A stretch of 64,000 nucleotides of DNA from an uncultured Clostridia bacterium (GTDB lineage Bacteria > Bacillota > Clostridia > Christensenellales > Borkfalkiaceae), in the NCBI GenBank assembly GCA_947629485.1, contig CANRDX010000003.1, positions 28,103 to 92,102 on the forward strand, written 5' to 3'. The translations under genes were made by a program, and so were the position numbers. The notes beneath the pieces were generated by a model. It saw only the letters and a list, made by a program, of their open reading frames with translations, made no database searches and had not been told where the DNA came from. Below are positions 41,932 to 51,079 of this stretch, one piece after another (position 1 is the stretch's first letter; each line of letters begins with the position of its first letter).

Positions 41932-44877
41932 ATGGGATTGATTTCTTTTATTAAAAACAGCGACGGCAGAAAGAGCCTGAAACGGCTGAATAAGATGGCG
42001 GATAGGGTCGAGGCGCTCGAACCCAAGTACAGCGCGATGAGCGATAAAGAGCTTCAATCGCAAACGCAAGTCCTCAAAGGGAGGCTTGCGAACGGCGAGA
42101 CGCTCGACGATATCCTCTACGACGCGTTCGCCGCGCTTCGCGAAGCGAGCTGGCGCGTGCTCGGCATGAAGCACTTCCATGTGCAGATCGTCGGCGGTAT
42201 CTGCCTCTTTCAGGGGCGTATCGCCGAGATGAAGACGGGCGAAGGCAAGACGCTCGTCGCCACCCTTCCCGCCTATTTGGAAGCGCTGGGCGGAAAGGGC
42301 GTCCACATCGTCACGGTCAACGACTATCTTGCCCGCCGCGATGCGGAATGGATGGGAAAGGTCCATAAATTCATGGGGCTTACCGTGGGCGTCGTCGTTC
42401 CCGGCATGGACGACGATCTCAAACGGGAAGCGTACAATTCGGATATCACCTACGGCACGAACAACGAATTCGGATTCGACTATTTGAGGGATAACCTCAA
42501 ATCCGACCTCCGCATGATGGTCCAGCGCGACCTCAACTTCGCCATCGTCGACGAGGTGGACTCCATTCTTATCGACGAAGCGAGAACGCCGCTCATCATT
42601 TCGGGGAGGGGCGAGCAGTCGTCCGACCTCTACGAGCGGGTCGATAAATTTGTCCGCACGCTCACGGGCGGCTTCGACGACGACCTCAAAGACGCGGAAA
42701 ACGAGGAGCGCAAGAAGAAGGATAAGAACGCGGGCGAGAGAAAGCTCGCCCTTGCCGAAGCGCGCGAGTGGGACTATGTCATCGAGCGCAAGGATAAACA
42801 AGTTCACCTCACCGAATACGGCGCAGAGAAGGCGGAAAAGTACTTCAACATCGAAAACGTTGCCGATATCGCGCACGCCTCGCTCAACCACCATATCCAG
42901 CAGGCTTTGAAGGCGCACCAGCTCTTCCATCTCAACGAAGAATACATCATCAACGACGGCGAGATCATCATCGTAGACGAATTCACGGGCCGTCTCATGA
43001 TCGGAAGAAGATATTCCGACGGATTGCATCAGGCGATCGAAGCGAAGGAGGGGGTGAAGATCCGCGAGGAGAACAAGACGTTCGCGACCATCACTTTCCA
43101 GAACTACTTCCGTCTCTACCGCAAACTTTCGGGCATGACGGGTACCGCCAAGACGGAGGAGGGCGAGTTCCGCACCATCTATTCGCTCGACGTCGTGGAG
43201 ATCCCCACCAACCGCCCCGTGGCGCGCACCGACATGCACGACCGCATCTTCGCCACCGAAGAGGGCAAAAAGAAGGCGATCGTGCGTGAGATCGTGGAGC
43301 GGCACGAAAAGGGCCAGCCCATTCTGGTCGGTACCGTCTCCGTCGAAAAGTCCGAGGAGCTGTCCCGTCTGTTGAGAAGAAACGGCATTCAGCACAATAT
43401 TCTGAACGCAAAGAATCACGAACGCGAGGCGGAGATCGTCGCGCAGGCAGGCAGATACGGCGCCGTCACCATCTCCACCAACATGGCGGGGCGCGGTACC
43501 GATATCCTTTTGGGCGGCAACCCCGAGTATCTCGCCAAGAAGCGTTTGCGCGAAGAGGGCGTCGAGCACGATGTGATCGAGCTTGCGACGAGCTATGCCG
43601 ACGTAGACGACGACGTTCTCGCCGTCCGCGAACGCTACCACAAACTTTTTGCCGAATATAAAGCCAAGACCGACGAGGAGAAACAGCAGGTGATCGCCGC
43701 GGGCGGACTTCTCATCATCGGCACCGAGCGCCACGAGAGCCGCCGTATCGACAACCAGCTCCGCGGCCGTTCGGGTCGTCAGGGCGACGTCGGCGCGTCC
43801 ATCTTCTTCCTCTCCCTCGAAGACGACCTCATGAAACGTTTCGGCGGCGAAAGGATGAAGGGGATCTATCAGCGCAGCAAAATGGAAGAGGACGAGTGCC
43901 TCGAAAGCAAACTGCTCAGCCGTCTCATCGAGTACGCCCAAAAGCAGATCGAGGGCAGGAACTTCGGGATCCGTAAAAACGTCCTTCAATACGACGACGT
44001 CATGAACCAACAGCGCAAGATCATCTATGCCGAGCGCATGAAGGTCTTGAAGGGGGAGGACGTCCACCAGCAAGTCCTCAAATATATCCCCGATTACGTC
44101 GCGACCGTCGTGCGCGGCGCGGTCAATGCGGACGATATGCCCGAGAAGTGGAACGAGGACGATCTGAATGCCGCGATCGAACGGCGGCTGATCCCCGTCG
44201 GCACCAACTACGTCACCCGCGAAAAGCTGGAAAAATGGGATTACGATATCGCGATCCGCCGTATCTCCAAAAAGACGGAGGAATTCTACGAGGAGAAGAT
44301 CAAGCGCATTCAGGAAGAGACGAATATGGACTTCGGGCAGGCGGAGAGAAGAGTGCTCCTGCGCGTGGTGGATACGAATTGGATCGACCATATCGACGCA
44401 ATGGATCAGCTCCGCAAGGGGATCGGACTGCGCTCCTATGCGCAGACGGACCCCGTCATCGCCTACAAGCAAGAGGGATTCGCGATGTTCGACGAAATGA
44501 TCGAACGCATACAGGAACGCACCATCGGCATTCTGTTGAAGGCGGAAGTCGAAGTGCACCGTCCCACGGTGACGCGCATTCTGCCCAACGCCGTCCCCGC
44601 GCAAGCTCCTTCCGCACCCGCGCCCGAGCCTAACGCACCCGCGCCCGCGCCTGCGCCTGCGCAGGAAGAACGCCCCGCCGCGTCGCAGAATATCGGCAAC
44701 GTCGTCTCCACGGGCGGCGTCGTACCGACGGCGATCAATGTAGACGCGCTCAAAACGAGCGGAAACGAGAAATTCAATCCCGCCACGATGAAGAAGGCGA
44801 AAAAACCGGGACCTAACGATCCCTGCCCCTGCGGGAGTGGGTTGAAGTATAAAAAGTGCCACGGGCGGCCGTTCTGA
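41932..44877 (+). CDS. secA: preprotein translocase ATPase SecA
   Basis: A 981-residue motor that drives proteins through SecYEG. Walker A is MKTGEGKTLVATLPA, VDSILIDEARTPLIISG is the DEAD-box region, FRLYRKLSGMTGTAKTEE and NMAGRGTDILLGG are the conserved helicase motifs, and RSGRQGDVGASIFFLSLEDDLMKRFG ends motor domain 2. A helical scaffold follows. A long Pro/Ala linker (about 885-920) leads to the zinc-binding SEC-C motif CPCGSGLKYKKCHG, which contacts SecB or ribosomes. Full length and intact. It has its own promoter; no terminator is obvious before the repeat region. Confidence 0.98.
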   Translation: MGLISFIKNSDGRKSLKRLNKMADRVEALEPKYSAMSDKELQSQTQVLKGRLANGETLDDILYDAFAALREASWRVLGMKHFHVQIVGGICLFQGRIAEMKTGEGKTLVATLPAYLEALGGKGVHIVTVNDYLARRDAEWMGKVHKFMGLTVGVVVPGMDDDLKREAYNSDITYGTNNEFGFDYLRDNLKSDLRMMVQRDLNFAIVDEVDSILIDEARTPLIISGRGEQSSDLYERVDKFVRTLTGGFDDDLKDAENEERKKKDKNAGERKLALAEAREWDYVIERKDKQVHLTEYGAEKAEKYFNIENVADIAHASLNHHIQQALKAHQLFHLNEEYIINDGEIIIVDEFTGRLMIGRRYSDGLHQAIEAKEGVKIREENKTFATITFQNYFRLYRKLSGMTGTAKTEEGEFRTIYSLDVVEIPTNRPVARTDMHDRIFATEEGKKKAIVREIVERHEKGQPILVGTVSVEKSEELSRLLRRNGIQHNILNAKNHEREAEIVAQAGRYGAVTISTNMAGRGTDILLGGNPEYLAKKRLREEGVEHDVIELATSYADVDDDVLAVRERYHKLFAEYKAKTDEEKQQVIAAGGLLIIGTERHESRRIDNQLRGRSGRQGDVGASIFFLSLEDDLMKRFGGERMKGIYQRSKMEEDECLESKLLSRLIEYAQKQIEGRNFGIRKNVLQYDDVMNQQRKIIYAERMKVLKGEDVHQQVLKYIPDYVATVVRGAVNADDMPEKWNEDDLNAAIERRLIPVGTNYVTREKLEKWDYDIAIRRISKKTEEFYEEKIKRIQEETNMDFGQAERRVLLRVVDTNWIDHIDAMDQLRKGIGLRSYAQTDPVIAYKQEGFAMFDEMIERIQERTIGILLKAEVEVHRPTVTRILPNAVPAQAPSAPAPEPNAPAPAPAPAQEERPAASQNIGNVVSTGGVVPTAINVDALKTSGNEKFNPATMKKAKKPGPNDPCPCGSGLKYKKCHGRPF

Positions 44878-45041
44878 TGTTCCGATAAAACGGACGAAAC
44901 GCGTATAAGCGTCGCAATGCTTCGTCGAAGTCCGCTTTCCTCGGTCACGTACGAAAAAGTACGCTCCCTGCGGAAATGCTCCTTCTTCTCGCCTTGCTCG
45001 CTTCTCCGCGTTTTAACGAAAACCGTTATTTGGATAATGAA
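44878..45041. other. secA downstream spacer, no gene seen
   Basis: The only local structure I see is CGTAC-GAAAAA-GTACG (about 44949-44964), a short hairpin without a T-run. Open frames here are short and lack ribosome sites, and one (44976-45263) runs straight into the repeat element. Confidence 0.5.
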
Positions 45042-45251
45042 TTCACAAATTTTGTTTTGCTTGGGGTCTACCGCGTCATCCTGAGCGGAGGCGAAGCCGA
45101 AGTCGAAGGATCCCCTAATACGAAGTCCGAACACCGCAAAACAAAATTTCGTGAGGGGTTAAGTCCCGACATCTCAAAGCCCCGTCGCCCGCTGTGCTTT
45201 TCTGTTCTCCAAGACAAGAAGCCGAAAGGGTTCGGCAACTTGGGGCGTGCA
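45042..45251. repeat. intergenic repeat element, copy 1
   Basis: It begins TTCACAAATTTTGTTTTGC (45042-45060). The 14-mer AAATTTTGTTTTGC (45047-45060) is repeated inverted at 45136-45149, giving a stem extendable by three pairs past one bulge. The stretch 45110-45251 recurs at 45359-45500 with few differences. The variable middle contains CATCCTGAGCGGAGGCGAAG, a common type of bacterial intergenic repeat. No coding content is credible. Confidence 0.8.
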
Positions 45252-45295
45252 CGGCGGAAGTGAATTCCGCCTAACGCAAGGAATTGGGAGATAAG

Positions 45296-45500
45296 TTCAC
45301 AAATTTTGTTTTGCGGGCGGGGAACGTGTCATTCCGACCCCACGCAGTGGGGGAGTGAATCCCCTAATACGAAGTCCGAACACCGCAAAACAAAATTTCG
45401 TGAGGGGTTCATTCTCGACATCTCAAAGCCCCGTCGCCCGCTGTGCTTTTCTGTTCTCCAAGACAAGAAGCCGAAAGGGTTCGGCAACTTGGGGCGTGCA
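45296..45500. repeat. intergenic repeat element, copy 2
   Basis: Direct repeat of the preceding element in the same orientation. The same 19-nt start lies at 45296-45314, then a different middle (GTCATTCCGACCCCACGCAG), then a nearly identical 142-nt tail at 45359-45500. The inverted 14-mer is also kept. The following 58 nt lead into prfB. Confidence 0.8.
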
Positions 45501-45558
45501 GCGCAGGGGAACCCTGCTCGCACTGTAATTAGAAAAAGCGTTCACCATCTAACCGAGT

Positions 45559-46656
45559 ATGTTCAAAGCAGACGATTATAGATTAAAAATCAAATCCCTC
45601 GAGGAGACGCTTGGCGAAGCCAAGTACGCCCTCGATATCGACCACCGCTACGAAGCGCTCAAACACTTGCGCGAGGAACAGCAGGATCCCGCCGTCTGGC
45701 AGGACTTGGAGCGTTCCGCCAAGATCGGGCGGGAGATCGCTTCCAACGAATCGAAGATCGCCGCCTATGAGAAGTGCCGCAAGGCGCTCGACGACGCCGA
45801 CGAGATCATCGATCTCATCGAGGAGACGGAAGAGGAGGATCTCATTCCCGAGTTGGAGCGCACGATGAAGGTCGCCGAGGAGGATATCGAGGAAATGCGC
45901 GTCCGCGCCCTTCTCCGCGGAAAGTACGATAATTCCAACGCGCTCCTCTCCATTCATGCGGGCGCGGGCGGAACGGAGGCGTGCGATTGGGTCTCCATGC
46001 TCTACCGCATGTATTGCCGCTATGCGGAAATGAACGGCTATAAAGTCACCGAGATCGACAGGCTTGCGGGAGACGCCGCAGGTCTCAAATCGGTGGATTT
46101 CAAGGTGGAAGGGGAGAACGCCTACGGCTATTTGAAGGCGGAGATCGGCGTTCACCGCCTCGTTCGTATCTCGCCCTTCGACGCGAACAAGCGCCGCCAG
46201 ACCTCGTTCGCCTCCCTCGAAGTCATGCCCGAGGTGGACGACGACGCGGAAGTGGAGATCAGGGACGAGGATATCCGCATCGACGTCTACCGTTCTTCGG
46301 GCGCGGGCGGGCAGAAAGTCAACAAGACGGAGACGGCGATCCGTATCACGCACTTCCCGACGGGGATCGTCGTGACCTGCCAAAACGAGCGCAGTCAGCT
46401 TCAAAATAAGGAAATGGCGTTCAAGTATCTTCGTTCCAAGCTGCTCGAAAAGCAGATCGAGGAGCGCATGGCGCATGAGGCCGCGCTCAAAGGGGAGACG
46501 AAGAAGATCGAATGGGGGTCGCAGATCCGTTCCTATGTGTTCTGCCCCTATACGATGGTGAAGGATCACCGCACGGGCTACGAAGTGGGCGACGTGCAAT
46601 CGGTGATGGACGGCAACATTCAGGGATTCATCATCGACTATCTCAAAAAATCCTGA
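45559..46656 (+). CDS. prfB: peptide chain release factor 2
   Basis: A 365-residue factor that terminates translation at UGA and UAA. The specificity tripeptide is SPF in RISPFDANKRRQTSF, and the peptidyl-hydrolysis motif is GGQ in SSGAGGQKVNKTETA. The N-terminal region reads through in one frame, without the in-frame UGA programmed frameshift present in most bacterial prfB genes, so autoregulation by frameshifting seems absent. No convincing Shine-Dalgarno site precedes ATG 45559. It is followed 22 nt later by tsaD. Confidence 0.96.
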   Translation: MFKADDYRLKIKSLEETLGEAKYALDIDHRYEALKHLREEQQDPAVWQDLERSAKIGREIASNESKIAAYEKCRKALDDADEIIDLIEETEEEDLIPELERTMKVAEEDIEEMRVRALLRGKYDNSNALLSIHAGAGGTEACDWVSMLYRMYCRYAEMNGYKVTEIDRLAGDAAGLKSVDFKVEGENAYGYLKAEIGVHRLVRISPFDANKRRQTSFASLEVMPEVDDDAEVEIRDEDIRIDVYRSSGAGGQKVNKTETAIRITHFPTGIVVTCQNERSQLQNKEMAFKYLRSKLLEKQIEERMAHEAALKGETKKIEWGSQIRSYVFCPYTMVKDHRTGYEVGDVQSVMDGNIQGFIIDYLKKS

Positions 46657-46678
46657 ACGTGCCGAAAGAATTTCGCTT

Positions 46679-47707
46679 ATGAAAGTTGATCCTGTGATCC
46701 TTGCGATCGAATCTTCCTGCGATGAAACGGCGGCGGCGGTGATCCGCGGCCGTATGCTTTTGTCCGACGAGATCGTCTCCTCCGCCGAGATACAGGCGAA
46801 GTACGGAGGCGTCGTTCCCGAGATCGCCTCGCGCGCCCATACCGACGCGATCGGGGAGGTCGTCTCGCGCGCCCTGCGCGCCGCGAACGTCGGTTGCGCA
46901 GAGCTTGACGCGGTCGCCGTCACATACGGCGCGGGGCTGTTGGGCGCCCTGCTTGTGGGGCTTTCGTTTGCCAAAGGACTTGCATACGCCCTGAATATCC
47001 CGCTCATCGGGGTCAATCATATCAGGGGGCACCTCGCCGCGGCATATCTCGAAGACGAGAGCTTAAAGCCGCCCTTTGTCACGCTGCTCGCCAGCGGCGG
47101 GCATACGGCGATCCTCTTCACGAAGACGGAGCGGGAGTTCGAGATCCTCGGCGGCACGCGGGACGACGCGGCGGGCGAGGCGTTCGATAAGATTGCGCGT
47201 GTGCTTTCTCTTCCCTATCCGGGAGGGCCCCAGATCGAGGCGCTCGCAAGGAAGGGAAAAAACGTCGTTCCCATGCCGAAGATGCTGAAAGGGCAGGGCG
47301 GCTACGACTTTTCTTACAGCGGATTAAAGACGCATATCATCAATTATGTCCATACCATGTCTCAAAAGGGCGTTGCATGGAGCAGGGAAGACGTCGCGTG
47401 TTCCTTCCAGCATGCCGCGCTCGATATCCTCGTGGAAAAGACGGTGGAGGCCGCGCGGGAAAAGGGGTGCGGCACCGTCACGGCGGGCGGCGGCGTGGTG
47501 GCGAACGGCTATCTTCGCGAATCGCTTTCTTCGGCTTGCGCGGCGGCGGGGCTGAAACTCGTTCTTCCGTCCAAGAGACGCTGTACGGATAACGCCGCGA
47601 TGATCGCCGCCGAAGCGCTCGTTCAATACAGGGCGCAAAATTTTGCGCCGCTCACCCTGAACGCCGCGCCGAGCATTCCCCTCAACCGCTGTTCGGTCTC
47701 GGAATAA
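46679..47707 (+). CDS. tsaD: tRNA N6-threonylcarbamoyladenosine transferase
   Basis: A 342-residue Kae1/TsaD protein that transfers the threonylcarbamoyl group to A37 of ANN-decoding tRNAs, with TsaB and TsaE (not in this window). ILAIESSCDETAAAV opens the ASKHA fold, NHIRGHLAA carries the two metal-binding His residues, and LLASGGHTAIL, GEAFDKIARVL and KRRCTDNAAMIA are family signatures. Normal length. A terminator follows at 47727. Confidence 0.97.
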   Translation: MKVDPVILAIESSCDETAAAVIRGRMLLSDEIVSSAEIQAKYGGVVPEIASRAHTDAIGEVVSRALRAANVGCAELDAVAVTYGAGLLGALLVGLSFAKGLAYALNIPLIGVNHIRGHLAAAYLEDESLKPPFVTLLASGGHTAILFTKTEREFEILGGTRDDAAGEAFDKIARVLSLPYPGGPQIEALARKGKNVVPMPKMLKGQGGYDFSYSGLKTHIINYVHTMSQKGVAWSREDVACSFQHAALDILVEKTVEAAREKGCGTVTAGGGVVANGYLRESLSSACAAAGLKLVLPSKRRCTDNAAMIAAEALVQYRAQNFAPLTLNAAPSIPLNRCSVSE

Positions 47708-47726
47708 TCGCCCGCTTTTTTCGCTT

Positions 47727-47750
47727 GCGCCGAGTCTTTCGGCGCTTTTT
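47727..47750 (+). terminator. terminator of prfB-tsaD
   Basis: GCGCCG (47727-47732) and CGGCGC (47740-47745) pair around a 7-nt loop, followed by TTTTT (47746-47750). Confidence 0.82.
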
Positions 47751-47777
47751 CTTTCGGACAACGCCATGCTCCCGCGG

Positions 47778-47808
47778 GGCATATCCCGCAAGGGTCGTTT
47801 CATACAAT
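47778..47808 (+). promoter_or_regulatory. sigma-E-like promoter of the cwlD-type amidase
   Basis: GGCATATC (47778-47785), 15-nt spacer, CATACAAT (47801-47808), the latter being the exact sigma-E -10 consensus of Bacillus. cwlD is known to be sigma-E controlled in Bacillus. Only 5 nt separate the -10 box from ATG 47814. Confidence 0.65.
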
Positions 47809-47813
47809 ACCGT

Positions 47814-48518
47814 ATGAACTTTCTCTATCGGCATCGCGTCGTTTTGGGGCTTGTATGCCTTGTCTTGGTCGTCTTTGTCACGTTCGGGTTCTGCTTCTTC
47901 GCGCTCTCGCGCGCGGCGGCGACGATCCGTCTCACCATCGTGATCGACGCGGGTCACGGCGGCGTGGACGGCGGCGTGGTGGGGATCTCGACGGGTACGA
48001 AGGAGAGCGATATCAACCTCTCCCTCTCCCGCCTTTTGCAGGGAGAATTCGAGGACGCGGGCTTTCTCGTCGTGCAGACGCGCCCGACGGAAGCGGGCTT
48101 ATACGGCGCGGCGACGGCGGGGTATAAGAAGCGCGATATGCAAAGGCGCGCCGAGATCATTCGTTCGAGCAATCCCGTCGCCGTCGTCTCCGTGCACCAG
48201 AATTTCTTCTCCCAAACCTCGCGCCGCGGCGCGCAGGTGTTCTTCTGCGAGAGTTCCGAGCATTCCAAAACGCTCGCCGCCCTCGTGCAGACCTCCCTCA
48301 ATTCCATGCCGGAGTGCGTCAAAAAAACCGCCGCGCTCGCGGGAGATTATTATATTCTCAACACCTCCGAAGCGCCCGCGATCATCGTCGAGTGCGGGTT
48401 TTTGTCCAATCCCGACGACGAAGCCCTTCTCCTTTCCGCAAGCTATCAAAAAAAGATCTCCCGCGCGATCGCGGAGGGCGTGCTTTCCTTCCTTTCTTCG
48501 GGCGCAAATCTTGTTTGA
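47814..48518 (+). CDS. cwlD: N-acetylmuramoyl-L-alanine amidase, CwlD-like (spore cortex)
   Basis: A 234-residue Amidase_3 enzyme anchored or exported by one N-terminal helix (about 6-30). The zinc ligands and catalytic Glu are in IDAGHGGVDGG, VSVHQNFF and IIVECGFLSNPDDE. Length and a single catalytic domain without binding repeats match CwlD, which forms muramic-delta-lactam in the spore cortex. I prefer ATG 47814, because the sigma-E-like -10 box lies at 47801-47808; the in-frame ATG at 47766 would add 16 residues and require another promoter. Confidence 0.82.
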   Translation: MNFLYRHRVVLGLVCLVLVVFVTFGFCFFALSRAAATIRLTIVIDAGHGGVDGGVVGISTGTKESDINLSLSRLLQGEFEDAGFLVVQTRPTEAGLYGAATAGYKKRDMQRRAEIIRSSNPVAVVSVHQNFFSQTSRRGAQVFFCESSEHSKTLAALVQTSLNSMPECVKKTAALAGDYYILNTSEAPAIIVECGFLSNPDDEALLLSASYQKKISRAIAEGVLSFLSSGANLV

Positions 48519-48522
48519 ACAG

Positions 48523-48551
48523 TTGACATTTTTTTCGCCGCATGCTATACT
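48523..48551 (+). promoter_or_regulatory. sigma-A promoter of the thioesterase gene
   Basis: TTGACA (48523-48528), 17-nt spacer, TATACT (48546-48551). The ATG at 48561 is only 9 nt beyond, leaving a leader of about 2-3 nt. Confidence 0.8.
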
Positions 48552-48560
48552 TTTCGGGAT

Positions 48561-49304
48561 ATGAGCGCATATGCAAATGTAAAGAAATACGAGCTGCGAT
48601 ATTCCGATTTCGATTTCAAAGACGAGCTTAAACTCTCGGCTCTCCTCTCCCTCACGCAGGAGTCGGCGGGCGCGAGCGCGGATGAGCTTGGCTTTGGATA
48701 TTCCGACTTGAAGCCGAGGGGTCTCGGCTTTATTGTTGTACACACCTATTGCGAGTTCCGCCGTCCCATTCTCCTCGGAGATATGCTCACGGTGGAAACG
48801 TGGCCGCTTCCGCCCCGTCATGTCATTTTTGAGAGAGATTACCGCGTGTTCGGCGGGAAGGGAGAGGAAGTCGCCGCGCTCGCTTCACGGTGGTGCCTCG
48901 TCGATTTGAAGGATTTCACCCTGACCGTGCCCGAGGCATTGGGCGAAGCGCACGCAAATTGCCCTTATCGGGCGGAAAAAGCAGTGGACGTTTCGGTGTG
49001 GAAGATCCCGCGGATCGCGGGCGGCGCGGAACGCCGTATCCGTGCGGCGGCGGGGGACTGCGATCACTATCTTCACGTCAACAACGCCCGCTACGCCGAT
49101 TTCTTCCTCGATTGTTTTTCGATGGAAGAACTTGCAAAAAAACAGATCTCTTCCTTCCGCATCGCCTATGCGAAACAGGTGAAGGAGGGGAGCGAACTCA
49201 CCATTCTCCGCTCGGACGCGGGGAACGTCTCCACGCTCGAAGCGTTTGCAAACGGCGAGCTTTGCACGCAGTTTCAGATCGTATTCTCCGAGAGGCCGCA
49301 ATAA
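48561..49304 (+). CDS. acyl-ACP thioesterase
   Basis: A 247-residue double-hotdog enzyme of the FatA/FatB-like bacterial family, which releases fatty acids from acyl carrier protein. YELRYSDFDFKDELKLSALLSLTQESA opens the first hotdog, and DCDHYLHVNNARYADFFLD carries the catalytic Asn/His region of the second. A GGCGCC-flanked stem-loop without T-run lies at 49317-49334 after the stop. It is separate from the following gene, which has its own AAGGAGG site. Confidence 0.9.
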   Translation: MSAYANVKKYELRYSDFDFKDELKLSALLSLTQESAGASADELGFGYSDLKPRGLGFIVVHTYCEFRRPILLGDMLTVETWPLPPRHVIFERDYRVFGGKGEEVAALASRWCLVDLKDFTLTVPEALGEAHANCPYRAEKAVDVSVWKIPRIAGGAERRIRAAAGDCDHYLHVNNARYADFFLDCFSMEELAKKQISSFRIAYAKQVKEGSELTILRSDAGNVSTLEAFANGELCTQFQIVFSERPQ

Positions 49305-49360
49305 GAGCGGCGAAACGGCGCCCCCTTCGGCGCCACACATTTCTGAAAGGAGGGGATCGG

Positions 49361-49966
49361 ATGTTACAGGGGCAGGGGGCCTTCTACGAGGAAAGCGCGC
49401 TTCCCGCGCGCCGCATGCACGAAGAGAATAAATTCAAAACCTTCCGCGCGCTCGGCGCGGTGCTCTTGATCGCCTTTGGTTTTGCGGTCATTCTTTCGTT
49501 TTTCTTCGTCAATTACATCGTCGGCAGCACGTTTTCGTCGGGCGAAAAGGCGGGCTTTCTCGCCGCGTGGTTCGCCGCGGTCGTTGCGATCGGCGGCTTC
49601 GGATTCTTTTTCTGGTTTTACAAAAACCGCTGCAACGTGAGCTACGACTACGTGTTCGTGGAGGACGAGCTTCGCGTCACCCGCGTCTCGGGCAACGGCA
49701 AGCGCCGTCTCATGGCAAGGATCGCCGCCGAACGGGTGTTGGAATTGGGTTGGGCGGAGAGCGAAGCGTTTGCGCGCGCAAAAGAAGAGTTTGCGGGCAG
49801 GATGGAAATTCTCACCCCCAACAAGACGCGCGGCGAGGAAAAAGAATTCTATTATATCGTCTATCTCTCGGAATTTGAAAAGGAGCTTGTCGTCATCGAG
49901 GCGCACAGCCGCCTGTTTGAATATCTTGTCCGCGTCGCGGGAGGGAGCAAACTGCAACGCAAATGA
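49361..49966 (+). CDS. membrane protein of unknown function
   Basis: A 201-residue protein with two central helices (about 29-51 and 64-84, a hairpin) and a C-terminal cytoplasmic domain of about 110 residues with beta-strands (CNVSYDYVFVEDELRVTRVSGNGKRRLM ... EFYYIVYLSEFEKELVVIEAH), similar in layout to small PH-like membrane proteins. I recognise no named family. AAGGAGG (49346-49352) fixes ATG 49361. It overlaps the cysteine desulfurase gene by 4 nt, so it is translated with it. Confidence 0.72.
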   Translation: MLQGQGAFYEESALPARRMHEENKFKTFRALGAVLLIAFGFAVILSFFFVNYIVGSTFSSGEKAGFLAAWFAAVVAIGGFGFFFWFYKNRCNVSYDYVFVEDELRVTRVSGNGKRRLMARIAAERVLELGWAESEAFARAKEEFAGRMEILTPNKTRGEEKEFYYIVYLSEFEKELVVIEAHSRLFEYLVRVAGGSKLQRK

Positions 49967-51078
49967 TCTATCTCGACAATGCCGCAACGACCCGTCCGAA
50001 CGCCGCCGCTTTCAACCGCGCGCAGGCGTTCCTCGGCGAAAACTTCTTCAATCCGTCCGCAAGCTACGGCGGAGGGTTTCTCGTGCATTCGGAGTTGGAA
50101 CGGGCGCGCGCGACCCTTCTTTCGGCTGTCGCCGATCCCGAAAAATTTGAACTGATCTTCACTTCCGGCGGCACGGAGAGCGATAATCAGGCGATTTTCT
50201 GCGCCGCCAAGCGCGGAAACGCCGTGACGACGGCGGGCGAACATGCGGCGGTGGAGCGCTGCTTCAACGAGCTGAAAAACCGCGGCGTCGAGCCGAGATA
50301 CGCTCCCGTGAAAAAGAGCGGCGCCGTAGACGCTGAGGCGCTCCTCTCCCTCGTAGACGAAAAAACCTCGCTCGTCTCCGTCATTCACGTCAACAACGAG
50401 ACGGGCGCGATCAACGATATCGCGGCGATCGCAAGGGCGGTGAAGCGCAAAAATCCCCGCTGTCTCTTCCACAGCGACGGCGTGCAGGCATTCGGGAAAA
50501 TTCCCTTCCGCCTGCCGCAGGAGGTCGATCTGTATTCGGTCAGCGCGCACAAGATCGGCGGGATCAAGGGGACGGGCGCGCTCATCAAGCGAAGGGATGT
50601 CGCCCTTCCTCCCCATATCTTCGGGGGAGGGCAGGAGGGGAACGCCCGCAGCGGCACGGAAAATGTCCTCGGCATTCTGTGTTTTTCCTACGCCGCGCAG
50701 GAGAAGTTCAAAACGCTTTCCGCCGATTCCGCCCGTCTTTCGGCGCTTCGGCCGCTGTTTTTGAGCAAGCTCGGCGGCGCCTTTCTTCCGCTCTCCGAAG
50801 AGGGCAGCTCGCCCTATATCCTCGCCGTCTCCGCCCCCGGAACGCGCGGCGAAGTGCTTTCCCGCATGCTCTGGGAGAACGGGGTCGTGGTCGGAACGGG
50901 CAGCGCATGCTCCTCGAAACACCGTTACAGCCGCGTTCTTGCGGCGTGCGGATACGATAAAAACGTGCTCGACGGCGTGCTCCGCGTGAGTTTCTCGCCC
51001 ACAACGTGCGAGGAGGAAGCAATGCGGGCGGCGGAGGCAATGAACGAAGCGGTGCGCCGTTTTAAGGAAAAACTTTGA
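49963..51078 (+). CDS. cysteine desulfurase (IscS/NifS family)
   Basis: A 371-residue PLP enzyme that takes sulfur from cysteine as a persulfide. The internal aldimine Lys197 is in SAHKIGG and the persulfide Cys316 in GTGSACSSKH. The N-terminal MIYLDNAATT is typical. It lies directly before thiI (1-nt gap), so its likely job is to donate sulfur for 4-thiouridine in tRNA, as in Bacillus NifZ-ThiI; a wider role is possible. Confidence 0.95.
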   Translation: MIYLDNAATTRPNAAAFNRAQAFLGENFFNPSASYGGGFLVHSELERARATLLSAVADPEKFELIFTSGGTESDNQAIFCAAKRGNAVTTAGEHAAVERCFNELKNRGVEPRYAPVKKSGAVDAEALLSLVDEKTSLVSVIHVNNETGAINDIAAIARAVKRKNPRCLFHSDGVQAFGKIPFRLPQEVDLYSVSAHKIGGIKGTGALIKRRDVALPPHIFGGGQEGNARSGTENVLGILCFSYAAQEKFKTLSADSARLSALRPLFLSKLGGAFLPLSEEGSSPYILAVSAPGTRGEVLSRMLWENGVVVGTGSACSSKHRYSRVLAACGYDKNVLDGVLRVSFSPTTCEEEAMRAAEAMNEAVRRFKEKL

Positions 51079-51079
51079 T

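Noticed and set aside
41887..44862. 991-residue minus-strand frame opposite secA
   Set aside because: Exact antisense shadow of a fully conserved SecA; low complexity and no family features.
44976..45581. Two similar short ORFs (44976-45263 and 45306-45581)
   Set aside because: Their similarity comes from the duplicated intergenic element; the second overlaps the prfB start and neither has a ribosome site.
45559..45680. Programmed +1 frameshift expected in prfB
   Set aside because: The N-terminal region is one uninterrupted frame with no in-frame TGA followed by a shifted continuation.
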